Shown: positions 1 through 13,400 of the stretch, one piece after another
Layout: the number at the start of each line of letters is the position of its first letter
Numbering within the stretch: position 1 is the first letter of the stretch
Source: Sipunculus nudus
Lineage: Eukaryota > Annelida > Sipuncula > Golfingiida > Sipunculidae
Direction of reading: 5' to 3'
NCBI GenBank assembly: GCA_026874595.1
Contig: CM049320.1
Span: forward strand, 42,726,714 to 42,790,713
Length of the DNA: 64,000 nt
Notes under the pieces: generated by a model
The model's database searches: none
What the model saw: the letters and a program-made list of their open reading frames with translations, nothing else
What the model was told of the DNA's origin: nothing
Position numbers and translations under genes: made by a program

Positions 1-760
1 TCATCCAAGTCATATGATCAACATGTGGTAACCCTACACCTGGAGGAACATAGACTACAGTGACCTTTTAGGTTTCCACAGAGAACCTATCACAAACTGT
101 AAGCATGTGAAGTTTTCACTTTGAGGGCCTCAAGGTTTAGATTTGTGCCCTGTAAAAGAATGATCTAAGGTCGACGGACACAGAGTGAACAGTACAGCTC
201 AAATGACATTCAGTCAGCAGAGCTAAAAATATAGTCGGCGCAACCAGTCTTCAGACTAAGCAATTAAGTTACAAACTAGTCATGACTAATAAACATGCAA
301 GGTTTCAGGACAAAATTATGGATGAGAAACTTATACCACTGTTACATTTGATAGTCGCCACCAGTCTTTGGGAACTGACTAAATTCTCCATGTTCATCAT
401 CAATATGTAAAGCTAGAATATTGGCATTTTCAATGGGTCAGTTATTTAGATACTGTTGTTTACTATCGAAGTTTTAATTATACAGGGGTGCACACATTCA
501 CTCTCTTTGGCCTTTTGAATTCAGTTTTTCTAAGTCAAAATAAAAGGCCTTTTTTGTTTTGACTTAGCCGAACTGATGTGCAAGAACAGGTCCAATAACT
601 CGGAGAATGTACGTTGAAGGGGCCTTAATTCAGACGTTGAAGCAGACTTTTCAAGAATCTCCATGGATTCAAAGTTAGATGATTCTAGGTCCCAACAGTC
701 GCGAATTGTTCCCTGTTAACGTACAATTAAGCCACAGAGTAAGCGCTTTAGCTCAGATGA
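1..760 (+). repeat. Diverged units of the TGGCGCC-type dispersed repeat
   Basis: About three diverged units with the landmarks AGGTTTCCACAGAGAA, a GCCACCAG block, GATTTGTGCCCTGT and GATTCAAAGTTAGA. The same order occurs in the array at 28660-29810 and, inverted, at 60540-60960. No coding exon was recognised here on either strand, although a continuation of the phosphatase gene would be expected downstream of it. Confidence 0.6.
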
Positions 761-936
761 CTTTCTATCACCTGAGCTGAAAAGAAGAAACGCCTTGCAT
801 AAACAGCACTTACGTTAGAGCAGTTTATTGACAATACAAACGTGGACGTGGGAGAATATTTTTTAGGGAGACGACGTTCTGAAAATGCGTTTCCCTGGAA
901 AACTCCTCTTGCCAGATTAAGAAAAAGCCTGTATAC

Positions 937-1065
937 CTCGTACTGTCTGTCGATATCTTTTAGCTGTCCCTTTGTCCACATCAACTCGAACTTGCTGGCA
1001 AGATAAAATGTCTGTCCGCAGTGAAGGGCCTCCAGCAGCGCCTCGTGGATGAATACGTACTGCTC
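937..1065 (-). CDS. Exon 20: PTP domain, Q-loop and C-terminal helix
   Basis: Acceptor GTAATACAG/GAGCAG. It encodes [20 protein letters not shown] and later [17 protein letters not shown], closing the catalytic domain. The donor GAG/GTATAC at 937 is in phase 0. The frame also stays open past this site to a second donor-like sequence, CTCTAAC/GTAAGTG at 815/814, giving a longer alternative exon end in phase 2. The next coding exon is not found before position 1. Confidence 0.88.
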
Positions 1066-1164
1066 CTGTATTACAATGATGTAATTCAGATTGCGTATAT
1101 TTTATATGTGCAAACAACTGGAACTGTTTATAAGTCACTGGTTATATATAGATATGTATTGGTG

Positions 1165-1202
<38 letters not shown>

Positions 1203-1447
1203 TGTGTAAGGAATCAAACGATTACGGCACTCTTGAACAGTTGTTCAATGTACAACCTCTCCAGTCATACTGTTCTGAAGAGTACCGTACAACGGTACGA
1301 AACTAATAAGTCAACACGATGCTTACAATTGTTTGATTCCTTACACATGATATATATATATATTGATCCGCTCTGATTATACCATACTGTGGTCCATACT
1401 TTGCCATCAGTGCGTTGCAAACAACCTAGAAAGAACAATTGTATATA

Positions 1448-1498
<51 letters not shown>

Positions 1499-4400
1499 GT
1501 TGTAATTATAAGCATCGCTTCAACATTTTGCACTGATCAGAATATAACAGATTATACATCTTACAGTCTTATCCTTCTGCGAGAGTAAAAAAAATACGAC
1601 GCTCATTGCCATTAATGGAAAACAAAATCGACAGCACGATACGCTGATAAATATTGATAACTCTTCATTTGCTTTGGTATTTCGGTTGAAGGTATTGATA
1701 TTGAACTGTTAAACCTTAACTCCGATGGATATAATGTGCATCAGTTTAACAAGTAACTCATTTAAGTGTTTAGCTACCGTCACGTGAACGGTATAGAATG
1801 ATAGCATGATAACGTAATGTCCTTACCACAGTCTGCACTATGCCAGTTCTATGACGTATCATGTCACAGATACAGCAAGAATGATAACATGAGAACGAAA
1901 AGTCCTTACCACAGTCTGAACCATGCCCGTGCTTCGATGTCTCATGTCACAGATACAGCAAGAATCATAACATGATAACGTAATGTCCTTACCACAGTCT
2001 GCACTTTGCCCGTGCTTCGATGTCTCATATCACAGAAACAGCAAGGATGATAACATGAGAACGTTATGTCCTTACCACAGTCTGCACTTTGCCCGTGCTT
2101 CGATGTCTCATGTCACAGATACAGCAAAAATGATAACATGATAACATAATGTCTTTACCACAGTCTGCACCAAGTTTCGATGTCTAATATCACAGAAACA
2201 GCAAGGATGATAACATGAGAACGTAATGTCCTTACAACGGTCTGCACCAGGCCCGTTCTTTGATGTCTCATGTCACAGATACAGCAAGAATGATAACATG
2301 AGAACGTAATGTCCTTACCACATCCTGCACCATGCCCGTGCTTCGTTGTCTCATGTCACAGATACAGCAAAAATGATAACATGATAACATAATGTCTTTA
2401 CCACAGTCTGCACCAAGTTTCGATGTCTAATATCACAGAAACAGCAAGGATGATAACATGAGAACGTAATGTCCTTACCGCGGTCTGCACCATGCCAGTG
2501 CTTTGATGTCTCATATCACACATACAGCAAAAATGATAACATGAGAACGTAATGTCCTTACCACAGTCTGCACCATGCCCGTGCTTTGATGTCTCATGTC
2601 ACAGATACAGCAAGAATGATAACATGAGAACGTAATGTCCTTACCACGGTCTGCACCATGCCCGTGCTTCGATGTCTCATGTCACAGATACAGCAAGAAT
2701 GATAACATGAGAACGTTATGTCCTTACCACGGTCTGCACTATGCCCGTGCTTCGATGTCTCATGTCAAAGATACAGCAAGAATGATAACATGAGAACGTT
2801 ATGTCCTTACCACGGTCTGCACCATGCCCGTGCTTCGATGTCTCATGTCACAGATACAGCAAGAATTATAACATGAGAACGTTATGTCCTTACCACGGTC
2901 TGCACCATGCCCGTGCTTCGATGTCTAATATCATAGAAACAGCAAGGATGATAACATGAGAACGTAATGTCCTTACCACGGTCTGCACCAGGCCCGTTCT
3001 TTAATGTCTCATGTCACAGATACAGCAAGAATGATAACATGAGAACGTAATGCCCTTACCATATTCTGCACCATGCCCGTGCTTTGATGTCTCATGTCAC
3101 AGATACAGCAAGAATGATAACATGAGAACGTAATGTCCTAACCACAGTCTGCACCATGCCCAGACTTTGATGTCTCATATCACAGATACAGCAAGATTGA
3201 AAACATGATAACGTAATTTCCTTACCACAGTCTGCTGCATGCCCGTTCTTTGATGTATCATGTCACAGATACAGCAAGAATGATAACATGAGAACGTTAT
3301 GTCCTTACCACATTCTGCACCATGCGAGCTTTGATGTCTCATATCACACATACAGCAAAAATGATAACATGAGAACGTAATGACCTTACCACAGTCTGCA
3401 CCATGCCCGTTCTTTGATGTCTCATGTCACAGATACAGCAAGAATGATAACATGAGAACGTAATGTCCTTACCACAGTCTGCACCATGCCCGTTCTTTGA
3501 TGTCTCATGTCACAGATACAGCAAGAATGATAACACGAGAACGTAATGTCCTTGCCACAGTCTGCACTAGCCCATGCTTTGATGTCTCATATCACAGATA
3601 CAGCCAGAATGATAACATGAAAACGTAATGTCCTTACCACAGTCTGCACCATGCCCGTTCTTTGAGGTCTAATGTCACAGATACAGCAAGAATGATAACA
3701 TGAGAACGTAATGCCCTTACCACAGTCTGAACCATGCCCGTTCTTTGATGTCTAATGTCACAGATACAGCAAGAATGATAACATGAGAACGTAATGTCCT
3801 TACCACAGTCTGCACCATGCCCGTTCTTTGATGTCTAATGTCACAGATACAGCAAGAATGATAACATGATGACGTAATGTCCTTACCACAGTCTGCACCA
3901 TGCCCGTTCTTTGATGTCTCATATCACAGATACAGCAAGAATGATCACATGATAACGTAATGTCTTACCACAGTCTGCACCATGCCCGTTCTTTGATTTC
4001 TCATGTCAGAGATACAGCCGTGGATGTTCACCTTCCGCTTATCCCTGGCCTGGTCAAGAAGGTAGTCAATGACAACGAACGTCCCAGTCCTTCCCACACC
4101 CGCACTGTAAATGAGAACACACGATGTGACGCACGGTCATAGGCACTTGACACAAATGAGGGGGGGGGGGGTCGATATAATAAGCTTAGGAGGACCCCTC
4201 CCCCATCTGTCGTTTTAGCAAATCTTATCGTTAATCAAACTATTTTTCATGACTGTGAGTGGCTATTTGCCCAAAATATGCCGTTATCCCCTTAAAACTC
4301 TTTAGATTTAACTTTTTAAACATTTCGTAGGGTCCCGCTTCCATCGGTACTCCTTTTTACTGGTACCATTTGAAACGGGACGCTACAAAATGTTTGAGAT

Positions 4401-7400
4401 GTTGCAGTATTGGTCACTATACATATTACATTTGTACAATAAACACTGTAAATATTTTTGAAATCTTGCTATCGAACTTAGGCCTACTTTCTAGCGAACA
4501 TGCGTGCTCAGACATCCAGCCTGATACACTTGTAACATCTAAATACTGACTAATCAGCCTAACGAAAAATATATAGGATTTATCCTACTCTGTAATATTG
4601 ACAAATATAACAGTGTGCCTACCTGCAGTGGACAAGAGTTGGCCCTTGTTTTGGTTTAACCATTTCCTTGGCCCTCTGGTGGAAGTCAATGAAAGCAGCT
4701 GGGCTCTGAGGTACCCCGTGATCCGGCCATGACGTGTATTGGATGTGGTCAAACACATGGCTACGTTCGCCCTAAATATAATAAGCTTTTTTCACGTTTA
4801 AGATATAAAGTTTTATTAAAATGTGTGTGGCGTCAACGAAAAAGAAAGGTAAAACAATTCCGCTTTTAAATGTTAGTTTTCATCACAACTTTATTCATTA
4901 GAGTTAAACTAATTCTTGATAACTAATAAAAGACCAAGGGTTATAAAACGTGCCAACAGCTCATCGCTCACGAAATAAAATCAGCAAACATTTCAGCAAT
5001 ATCAGTTAAAATCCAGCTTTTCTTCCCCACAGTGGAGGAAGTGACTATATTTAAATGACGAGTACCTTTTCCAGTCTGATCTGGCGAATGACATAGTGAG
5101 GAAACAACTGTTCCTTCAGGGTTTTAACGACGATCTCTCCAAACCTGAGCCCCTCCTTGACGTCTTTATCAGGCCAATATTGTTTACAGACTTCCTGTCA
5201 TGACCAGTAACAAGGTATGTAAGTCACGTGGCTGAAATACCTCAGGCTTCTATTTTATAAAGAAAATTACCTGGGCCCTTACAGAATATTACAAAACGTG
5301 GTTATGATTATAAAAGTAAATACAATCGACTAACAAACGATTAAGAGCTAGCTATTTTAACCGAGTCCTTCAAGATTTGTTATTCCTTATTGTGTTACAT
5401 CTTAAGGTTTTAAAATAAAAAAAAAATTAAGTGCCGGGTCCTTCGATCATATCAAGCTCAAATATAAGAAAATAAAATAACATTCTATTTTAAAAAATGT
5501 GTTAACTGAAAACACCCCAGCAGTCAAATGTTATAAGCATTTATAAATCAGGTATTTGAAGCGTATAAGAAGATTGGGAGTGGGTTGTCGCTGGTTTATT
5601 TGTAAACAGTGACGACGTGTACTGACTTTTCCATTCTCCATGACATTGGCTACCATGACAACAAGTGGGACATTTTGTTCCATTATCATCCGAACAAAGT
5701 CAGCCTCCGTGTTTGCATGGGCACCTAAACAAAAAGATATATTTATTTTTTTCAATATATATATATATATGTGTGTGTGTGTTGTGCACAAGAAATATTA
5801 CATTTTAATTTGGTTATTCATGTACGGTTTTTTTAGTGCATGCACAGCTAGAGCGTAGTTCACATGCAATGCAAAGTGGATGCTAAGTACATTATGCTAA
5901 GTACATTGCAGGTCGTTTACATAACAAAAGGCAAAACTTCCTCGTACGGAGAATATAAACAAACCAGAGCAACTTACCTTGTGCGGCGATGAAATACTTG
6001 GCTTTTTTATATCCCTGTAACATAATTATACTCTTTATGTCATATCCGGTCAGGTGTGACGAGGACGGCAGTTTATGTCAGTTTTACAAATGTACTTTAA
6101 TGTTTGACTAATATACACATTCGTACAAAATATAAGCTAAATATAGATGGACAACTTTCCTTCAAGCTATGTTCTCACAAGCAGAGCTAATCACCCTTTG
6201 CCCACTAAATTCAGGTATATTCAATAAGAATGTACAGTGCAGTTCAAGGGACGAGTCTATATAGTTACACACACAAAACTTTATAATCTTTGGCTAACTA
6301 AATGTAAGTTTTAACACGTCTCTTCCTGATACAATGTTTGAAGAAGGTATTTTAAAAGAGTTATTGCTATTTTATTCAATAATTAATTCTATACCTTTTA
6401 TGAAAATTTATATTGCTAGTCACCATTTTATTTTTGCTGTCTCACTTATTAGATGTAAATACACAAATTGTATTGTACCAATGGCAATAGTTTTAATTTT
6501 ACTTACCTTTATGTAGTTAGCGTTGACATATGACGCTAGAGCGTCGCAATCTGGTGCCTCAAGGTGCACCCTCGTGCTGTCGTCTTTACACATACATATA
6601 TATTATTAGAGTATATAATATATAGTATATATGAATCAGAAAGACAATATAAGAGAGAGAATTGTAAAAATCAAACCAGGGTTAGGTTTGATATGTGAGC
6701 ACAAAAATGAAGCATGAATGTTTCCCTTTCAACTTAACATTTAACCTCATGGTATATAATTTTTCTCGTTGATATTCTGATAATTTGTCGTGCTTCAGTA
6801 AAGTATGTTAAACAAACTGAGGTACTCACAGGCAATAATATTTTTGAATCGATTTTTAGGCGCGGCTTCTGGGTTTCCGCCGACTGTGTATGGCTTGAGG
6901 AAACCTACAGGGAGTGTCTGAAAGTAGAGAATATTATTGAAACACATTTTTTTAAATCATATAAACTAGCTGCTCCCGTGGAAAATCCACGGCTCTATCT
7001 GATGCATATGTTTGTAATGAGCTGATAGGAACTAAACGACGCATATTTTAATCCTAAGGGTTTTGCAGGAACTTTTTTCATGTGTTTCACTTATATGATA
7101 TAAAGATTACTTCTGCTAGAATTCTCCAGGAACATCCTCCCCCAAAATATCAACATAGAAAGAAAAATTATTCTATTCCAGAAATCACACAAAACATATT
7201 TTTCCCGATTAACAACATAGGTCCAACAGCTTCATTGCTTCGAAAATATCGTAGATATAATGATTGTCTATAGAAGCATTCTACCCTGAAATTATATGAA
7301 AGATGCTTTGTATTAGTTAAAACTCCGGCGAAATCGTGAAACACGATGTTTATTCAGCGTAGTCAGCTGAGGGTATAGTCTAAGGCATGTTAACAGACAC

Positions 7401-10400
7401 ATGCGGTGTTTCTATACACATGACTACGTCGTTAAAGTCTCTTGTACGTGAAACGTATAGCTGCCAATGTGAAAAAGATAGGCCCGGAAAAATATATTCC
7501 AACAGTATAAAATTTTTTCGTTTATGTACTGTAAATTGTCATGGATAAGCAGGTCTGATGCAAAATAAACAACTCTCCCACATAAAAAGAAAGCAGGTTG
7601 ATATATTTCGATGAAAGCATTTAGCAAAGAAACCACTTCACCCTTGATTCGCTGCATTGTCTTTCAGCAAATTAAAGCAAAATATAATATACAGATTTTG
7701 CTGAAAATATGTAGCGGGGTAGAGTAAAATTGCATCCGTAATCCATTACAATTTGGGGGTAATCGGTATCACCATAATATATTTTTTTCTTAATTGTCAT
7801 AATCACAATTCCACAAAGGAATTATTATAAGGGGAAATTTTTTTGTCCCCGAGTAGAAGCCGCCCATTCGTATGCAGTTGTTCTGCCACTCGCCTGGTGA
7901 ACCCGTGTTTCTGAACCAAGACAATGTTTTAGATGAAACGTGTGCGTATGAACGAACGACTAATTAGTAGATTCTGGCGGGGGTTTCAAAGTCCCCATAG
8001 ATTTAGGACCCTTAGAAGTGGGTGCAATAACCCCCCCCCCCCCCGGACTTCCTTTTGAAAAAAAAAAACATTTTTCAAACAACCCATGAATCGACTAAAC
8101 TATTAAAACCACGGTTATACTGGAAAAATACTTCTGAATGTATAAAAACCAACATACCTGTAAACCTATAAAACGGTGCTCGTGTAAAGGGTCTCCGCTC
8201 TTTGTGTCCACTCAACGGTAAAAATGTTGCCTATTAAAAGATTCATGTGGACATGTGTTCCGCGATTGAATTTAAAATCCTCACTTCCTTTTGACAGAGT
8301 AAAATTCCTTAACAGGCGATATAATGGAAATGGGGTTCAGTGGGGATTACAGGTCGCCTCCTGAAAAGCGTGACCGGTGAAAAATATTTTGCTGAACATT
8401 TGTAAAGGGTAAGGGGCAAGACATATCGATAGTCCATTTCATTTTGGGGGTAATAAGAATCACCACAATATATATTTTCTTATAAACCATTATGACAAAG
8501 GACAATTTCTTTGTCCCCATGTGGAAGCTACCCATTCGTATTTCTTTACTCTGCCACGCAAAGTGATCTGGTGTTACTGAGGCATGACAGCGTTTATCCA
8601 TGAAATGCATACACGTGAACGCATGACTGATATTAAAGGAGATTCTGTTATCTATTTAAAGATGTACTGGTGATATTTATTCATGTTTCACCGTCCCTAC
8701 AGACAATGGATCTTAACAAATATATGTGAACTCCCCAACCCGAATGATAATTACGTTGTGGGGCTTCTTTTTGGAAAAAAAACCTTCATAAAACACATTA
8801 CTTGGCCGAAATTATGAAACCATGGTTATCATGGACAGATATTTTTGAATGTATAAAAATCAACAAACCTGTAACCCATAAAAAAATTGTAAAACGAAGG
8901 TCATATCACTGGAATCAGTACCCAGTGTTGACCAAGCTGAAAAGCCCTCGAATTGAAAGCGGAGTCATGTGGTCTTTGGATTAAAAACCTTTACTTCCTT
9001 TTGAGAGAGAAAATTCCTTTAGAGGCAATACAATGGATATGGGAGATCAATGGGGATTATAGTGGACCCGCGTGACCGCGTATTGCACGGAAATGCCTTT
9101 TGGGCAGGACATGCGCTCTTGCCACGGTCTTAATTGATCAGTGAAAATCCCCGAGGCGCCTCCTGAAAAAGCGTCACAGGCGTGGAGGACCATGCAAAAC
9201 AAAAGAAATAGGGGCAGCTAATGGGGAAATATTAAAATTATTAATTATTTAGCTTAATAGGACATAATCCCGCAAAATAAAACAAACTTGTCCTAGAAGA
9301 GCACACCACCGAGACGTCTGTCGAATTTGGAGAGTCAAATCAGAACGAAAGCAGGTAAACCGTGGTCTAGAAAAAAACTCCGTATTAATTATATAGATTG
9401 ATAATATTAATAATGCTTATTAATAATAAAAATTGGATTATTTTTTTTTTCTGATTTACTGTGAATGGTTCAGGCCAGGAGTGAGGAATAAGATGATTTC
9501 CTAAAGCCGTGAACAGATTCGACCAGCATAATGGAGTCGATCTCCATTCACACTCTGTTGTCATTATCTTATCTGGTTTTCAGTGAATAATTTTGGAGGA
9601 TTAATATAAGAGATTACCGAGGCATTGACGGTAGTACTGGCTGCGGCTCTGTGGGTGGTTTAGAGACTGGCCCAGTTGGAAGGCCTTACTGACATTATTT
9701 AATGACAACTGAGACTGTGGAACAGGTATTGCCATCTGGCGGCACATCGTATATAATTCATTTATAATGCTATATAACCAGCAACACCCTTACAGGGCGT
9801 AATGTTTTCTAGCTTGTCGTGTATTTGACGTCATTTGATCCCGCCACATTATTATGGCCCTAAATTTGTATCGCACACATGATCGATGAAGAGTAGGTGT
9901 CCTTACTTCATATTCTCTGAGGAAGGCGTTCTCCTCCTTTATCTTGTTGTGTATGTAGGCTGGCAGATTGCTGACGGTGATGTCCAAGTTTGCATAGGGA
10001 TTGACCCCTCTTCCAGCAATTTCTTGTGACGTCATGCCGCGTGGACTGGCTCTTGGCGAGTCTTGAACATGGACATTCTGGATAGTGTTTACGGGATGCG
10101 TGTTTATGGCGGGAACATGCCCTACATTATCAAGCGTCTGGTTGTTCTCCATAGTCCGGATACCTGAAAATATATCGACATTATTAGTGCGAACTTAATC
10201 AATGCAAGCCAGTTCGAAAACATATCAATAAACATGCATAATCCCGTTAAAATTGGCGAGGGGAACAGATAATGACCGTGTTTCGATGCGGGTATTTGCC
10301 AGAATACATGTTGATGAATCCGCGCGCGCGTGCATAAACTGACAGAATGTATTGCGGCAGGCCTTCTCTAAAGATGCTGGTGTGACAACAAGTTACTGGG

Positions 10401-13400
10401 AATCCATCAGTTCACGCAGACCCTTTGGGTGGAAATGGTTCCTGTGGTGTACATCGACTTCTTACGTATACGCTTAAGCATAGATACATGGGCAAAACAC
10501 AGTTCCCTAATATGAGCGATTTTCTACGTATATGTACGCATAACTGACCACTTGGAAACATAGCTCAACATTTTTCCATATGGATGACATTTAAGATTGA
10601 CTGGTCTTTCCGGTTTGTTTTATTCCCGTTACACAGCATATATAAAAAGGCTTTGAAAATTCTTTGGTTGGTAAGTTTTCTTGAAAATTACAGTAAAAAT
10701 GTAAATTATCCACAAAATCTAGTTGCAATCCTTGACATTGAACTGATGTCGGTAATTATAATAATCAGTTAGATAATGCCTTTACTTTTCCAGTGTATCA
10801 AAGTTGTGTATCATCGAAAAAGAAATTTAAATGCATAATACACATTTGTATTTTCATTGCAATAAATTCTGTGCAATATTTCGCTGAATGAGTTACCTTT
10901 GCATTTTCTCTTATCCATGAAGTGGATGTTACCAAATAAGACTGATATGGGAAATTTTGTCCGGTATGCGCAAGGCAGAGAGGGGAAAATTTCTTCATCA
11001 AGATTGTTTTAGGGTATCTGCTCTAAGTAGATACTCAACCATATACATCCCATTAATAAGAATGCATCTATTCCCGTCGGTTTTCTGACGGAGGCAGAAG
11101 ACCTAGGTATTCACTTTACAGAAAAGGTCACTTGTTGGTCGTAATGTTTAAACATCAATTTGTCTGTTACGGGCAATAATTATAAGAGTGAGAACTGTGT
11201 TGCTTAATTTCTAATACTTGTTGAAATAATACCACTGAACTGATGCTCTACCATTCAGCAGGACCAAATCTTCTCATGAAATAAGAACTTATTTGTTTGT
11301 GATTATTCATACTTATGGTTGTTTTATATGTAAATTTTAACAAATTTCCTAAATGATGGATTCCAAGTCTTATCGTTTGGTCAAAATAGATTAAAGACAT
11401 ATTCAGTGCCTCACACATACCGATTAAATCATACGGTAAAACCAACAAGCTCCCTTGCTTCCACTGAAGTTAACCGTCTAAAGCGATATCACTTACATTT
11501 CCTATGACGTAAACAGGCGCATGGTTTTACGTCATAACTGTATCTTAAAATTAATTCAGTATCATGATATCCATATGATACCAAGATAAATCTGTAATTC
11601 CACTCTGCGAATACACATACGTGATCATAAAATACGTTAAGTGGGCAAGGCTACCCATCTGTTGAAAGTATGTCAGTAATGAGTATGAAAATTAAAATCA
11701 CCTACCATTCATATCATCAGTATTTTCCTTGTCCGCTCTCTTTCTTCTGAAACATAAATGACGCCTAGGAATTAGAATTTAGAATAGCTTGAGTAATTTA
11801 CCTGGGACTTTACTTGTTATCATTGATGTTTATTTAAGGCCATATTTATTTTGACTGTAGATGGCACTGTCCACCGACTGGAGATTAAGATAACTAACTT
11901 CAAGAAATAAGGTTTACTGTATATAGGACTAGCAATAATCAAGAAGTCATGAAACGTAGTTAGGATATTAGGGGAAGCTAAGAGAATCTACCTTTGGTTC
12001 ATGATCTCAACATTGTGAGATCTTTAGCGAAAGAACGAAAATAAAAAAGAGACTTCCATACCCCTACTGTGGATTGATTTTTTAATCACACTATTGTTGT
12101 AGAACTTAAATATACCTCCAGCATAGACAGGTCACACCAAGGGCGACAATGACCGCGACCATCAACAACACGCCCAGAATCACACCCAGTAGTAAATGAT
12201 CTATACCACCGCTGTCACCTGAAATGAAATAAACCCTGTCCGACGCTTGTGGTTTGTATAACAAAAGTTACTTTCAATCAACTTAAAAGTCGTGAAAACT
12301 AGAGAATAGGAAGCATATATTTATCCACTGGACTTCGGGAAAGCAACAAGAACTAAATAATGAATAATCTGAAATCTTTAAAGGTATTAAGACTATACTA
12401 AGAAGTTACGGTGATCATCTAGCAGTCTTTGGGAAACGTAAAATAATAAATTCCATGCATGCATGTAGATACTGAGCAACCACCGACTGTTTACTTGACG
12501 CACAGACATGATTGACTCTGGTAGGATGAATAGGTGTTACATTCGCGTAAAATGCTGTGAATTATCAAAATGACAGAGGTTTACTTAAAGAATTATGTTG
12601 TTAGTAAAAAAAGCACCCGTTACCAGGATCATTGGAAGTACCGGTTACATTGTCTTCACGGCCGGCTGAAATTAAGCAGGTTAAATGGTAATAAAAATAT
12701 TCCATTAGTTATTCTGGATAATTGCATCTCAAATATAATTTGAATGATAAATGCATGACATTATACTGCACCAAGAATCCGTTCGTAGCCACTTCTAGGT
12801 ACTGTTAATTAGGTAAAGTCTATGTTATGTCCAAGGACATCACTGACATCTCTTCTGTGTAATTTTCACCAAAAAAAAGTTAAGAGAAAATGCAAAACAT
12901 AATACAAAGACTGTTGTACAAGAATAGGATGCTAAGAGTTGTCTTATATAATAGGCATATATAAGTAATGTCTATAACCCGCCTCCATGTTTGTCGGAAA
13001 TCACAGATCCCTGCTGTCGCACTTTCTTAATATTGAAAAAAAAACAATATACCTGAACATAATAGAATATTTACATTGAACAAACAACAGGGATCCGTGT
13101 GCTTGTTTCAACAGGTTGGCTGGTTACCTAATTTACAAACCACTTCAGAATGAAAAATTCTAAATGTAGACTTAGTTTTTAATTAAATGTTGTATGGTAT
13201 TGTGACAAGGAGCCTGTACTCAATAAAGCTAATGCTATTGGTCACACAGGGTCATGTGGATGTTTACTTAACATTTAGCAGGAATACCAGGGCAACCCAG
13301 TATACCACGTTACTGACAGACGAGTTATCTATAAAGAAGGTAGACCTGTTACCTGTGTTATCTGGAGTAGTAACCACATCGCTCTCACGATCTCCTGAAA

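Noticed and set aside
1785-3968. CRISPR-like regular repeats
   Set aside because: The 83-bp units are contiguous tandem copies without unique spacers, and they derive from a host exon-intron junction in a eukaryotic gene.
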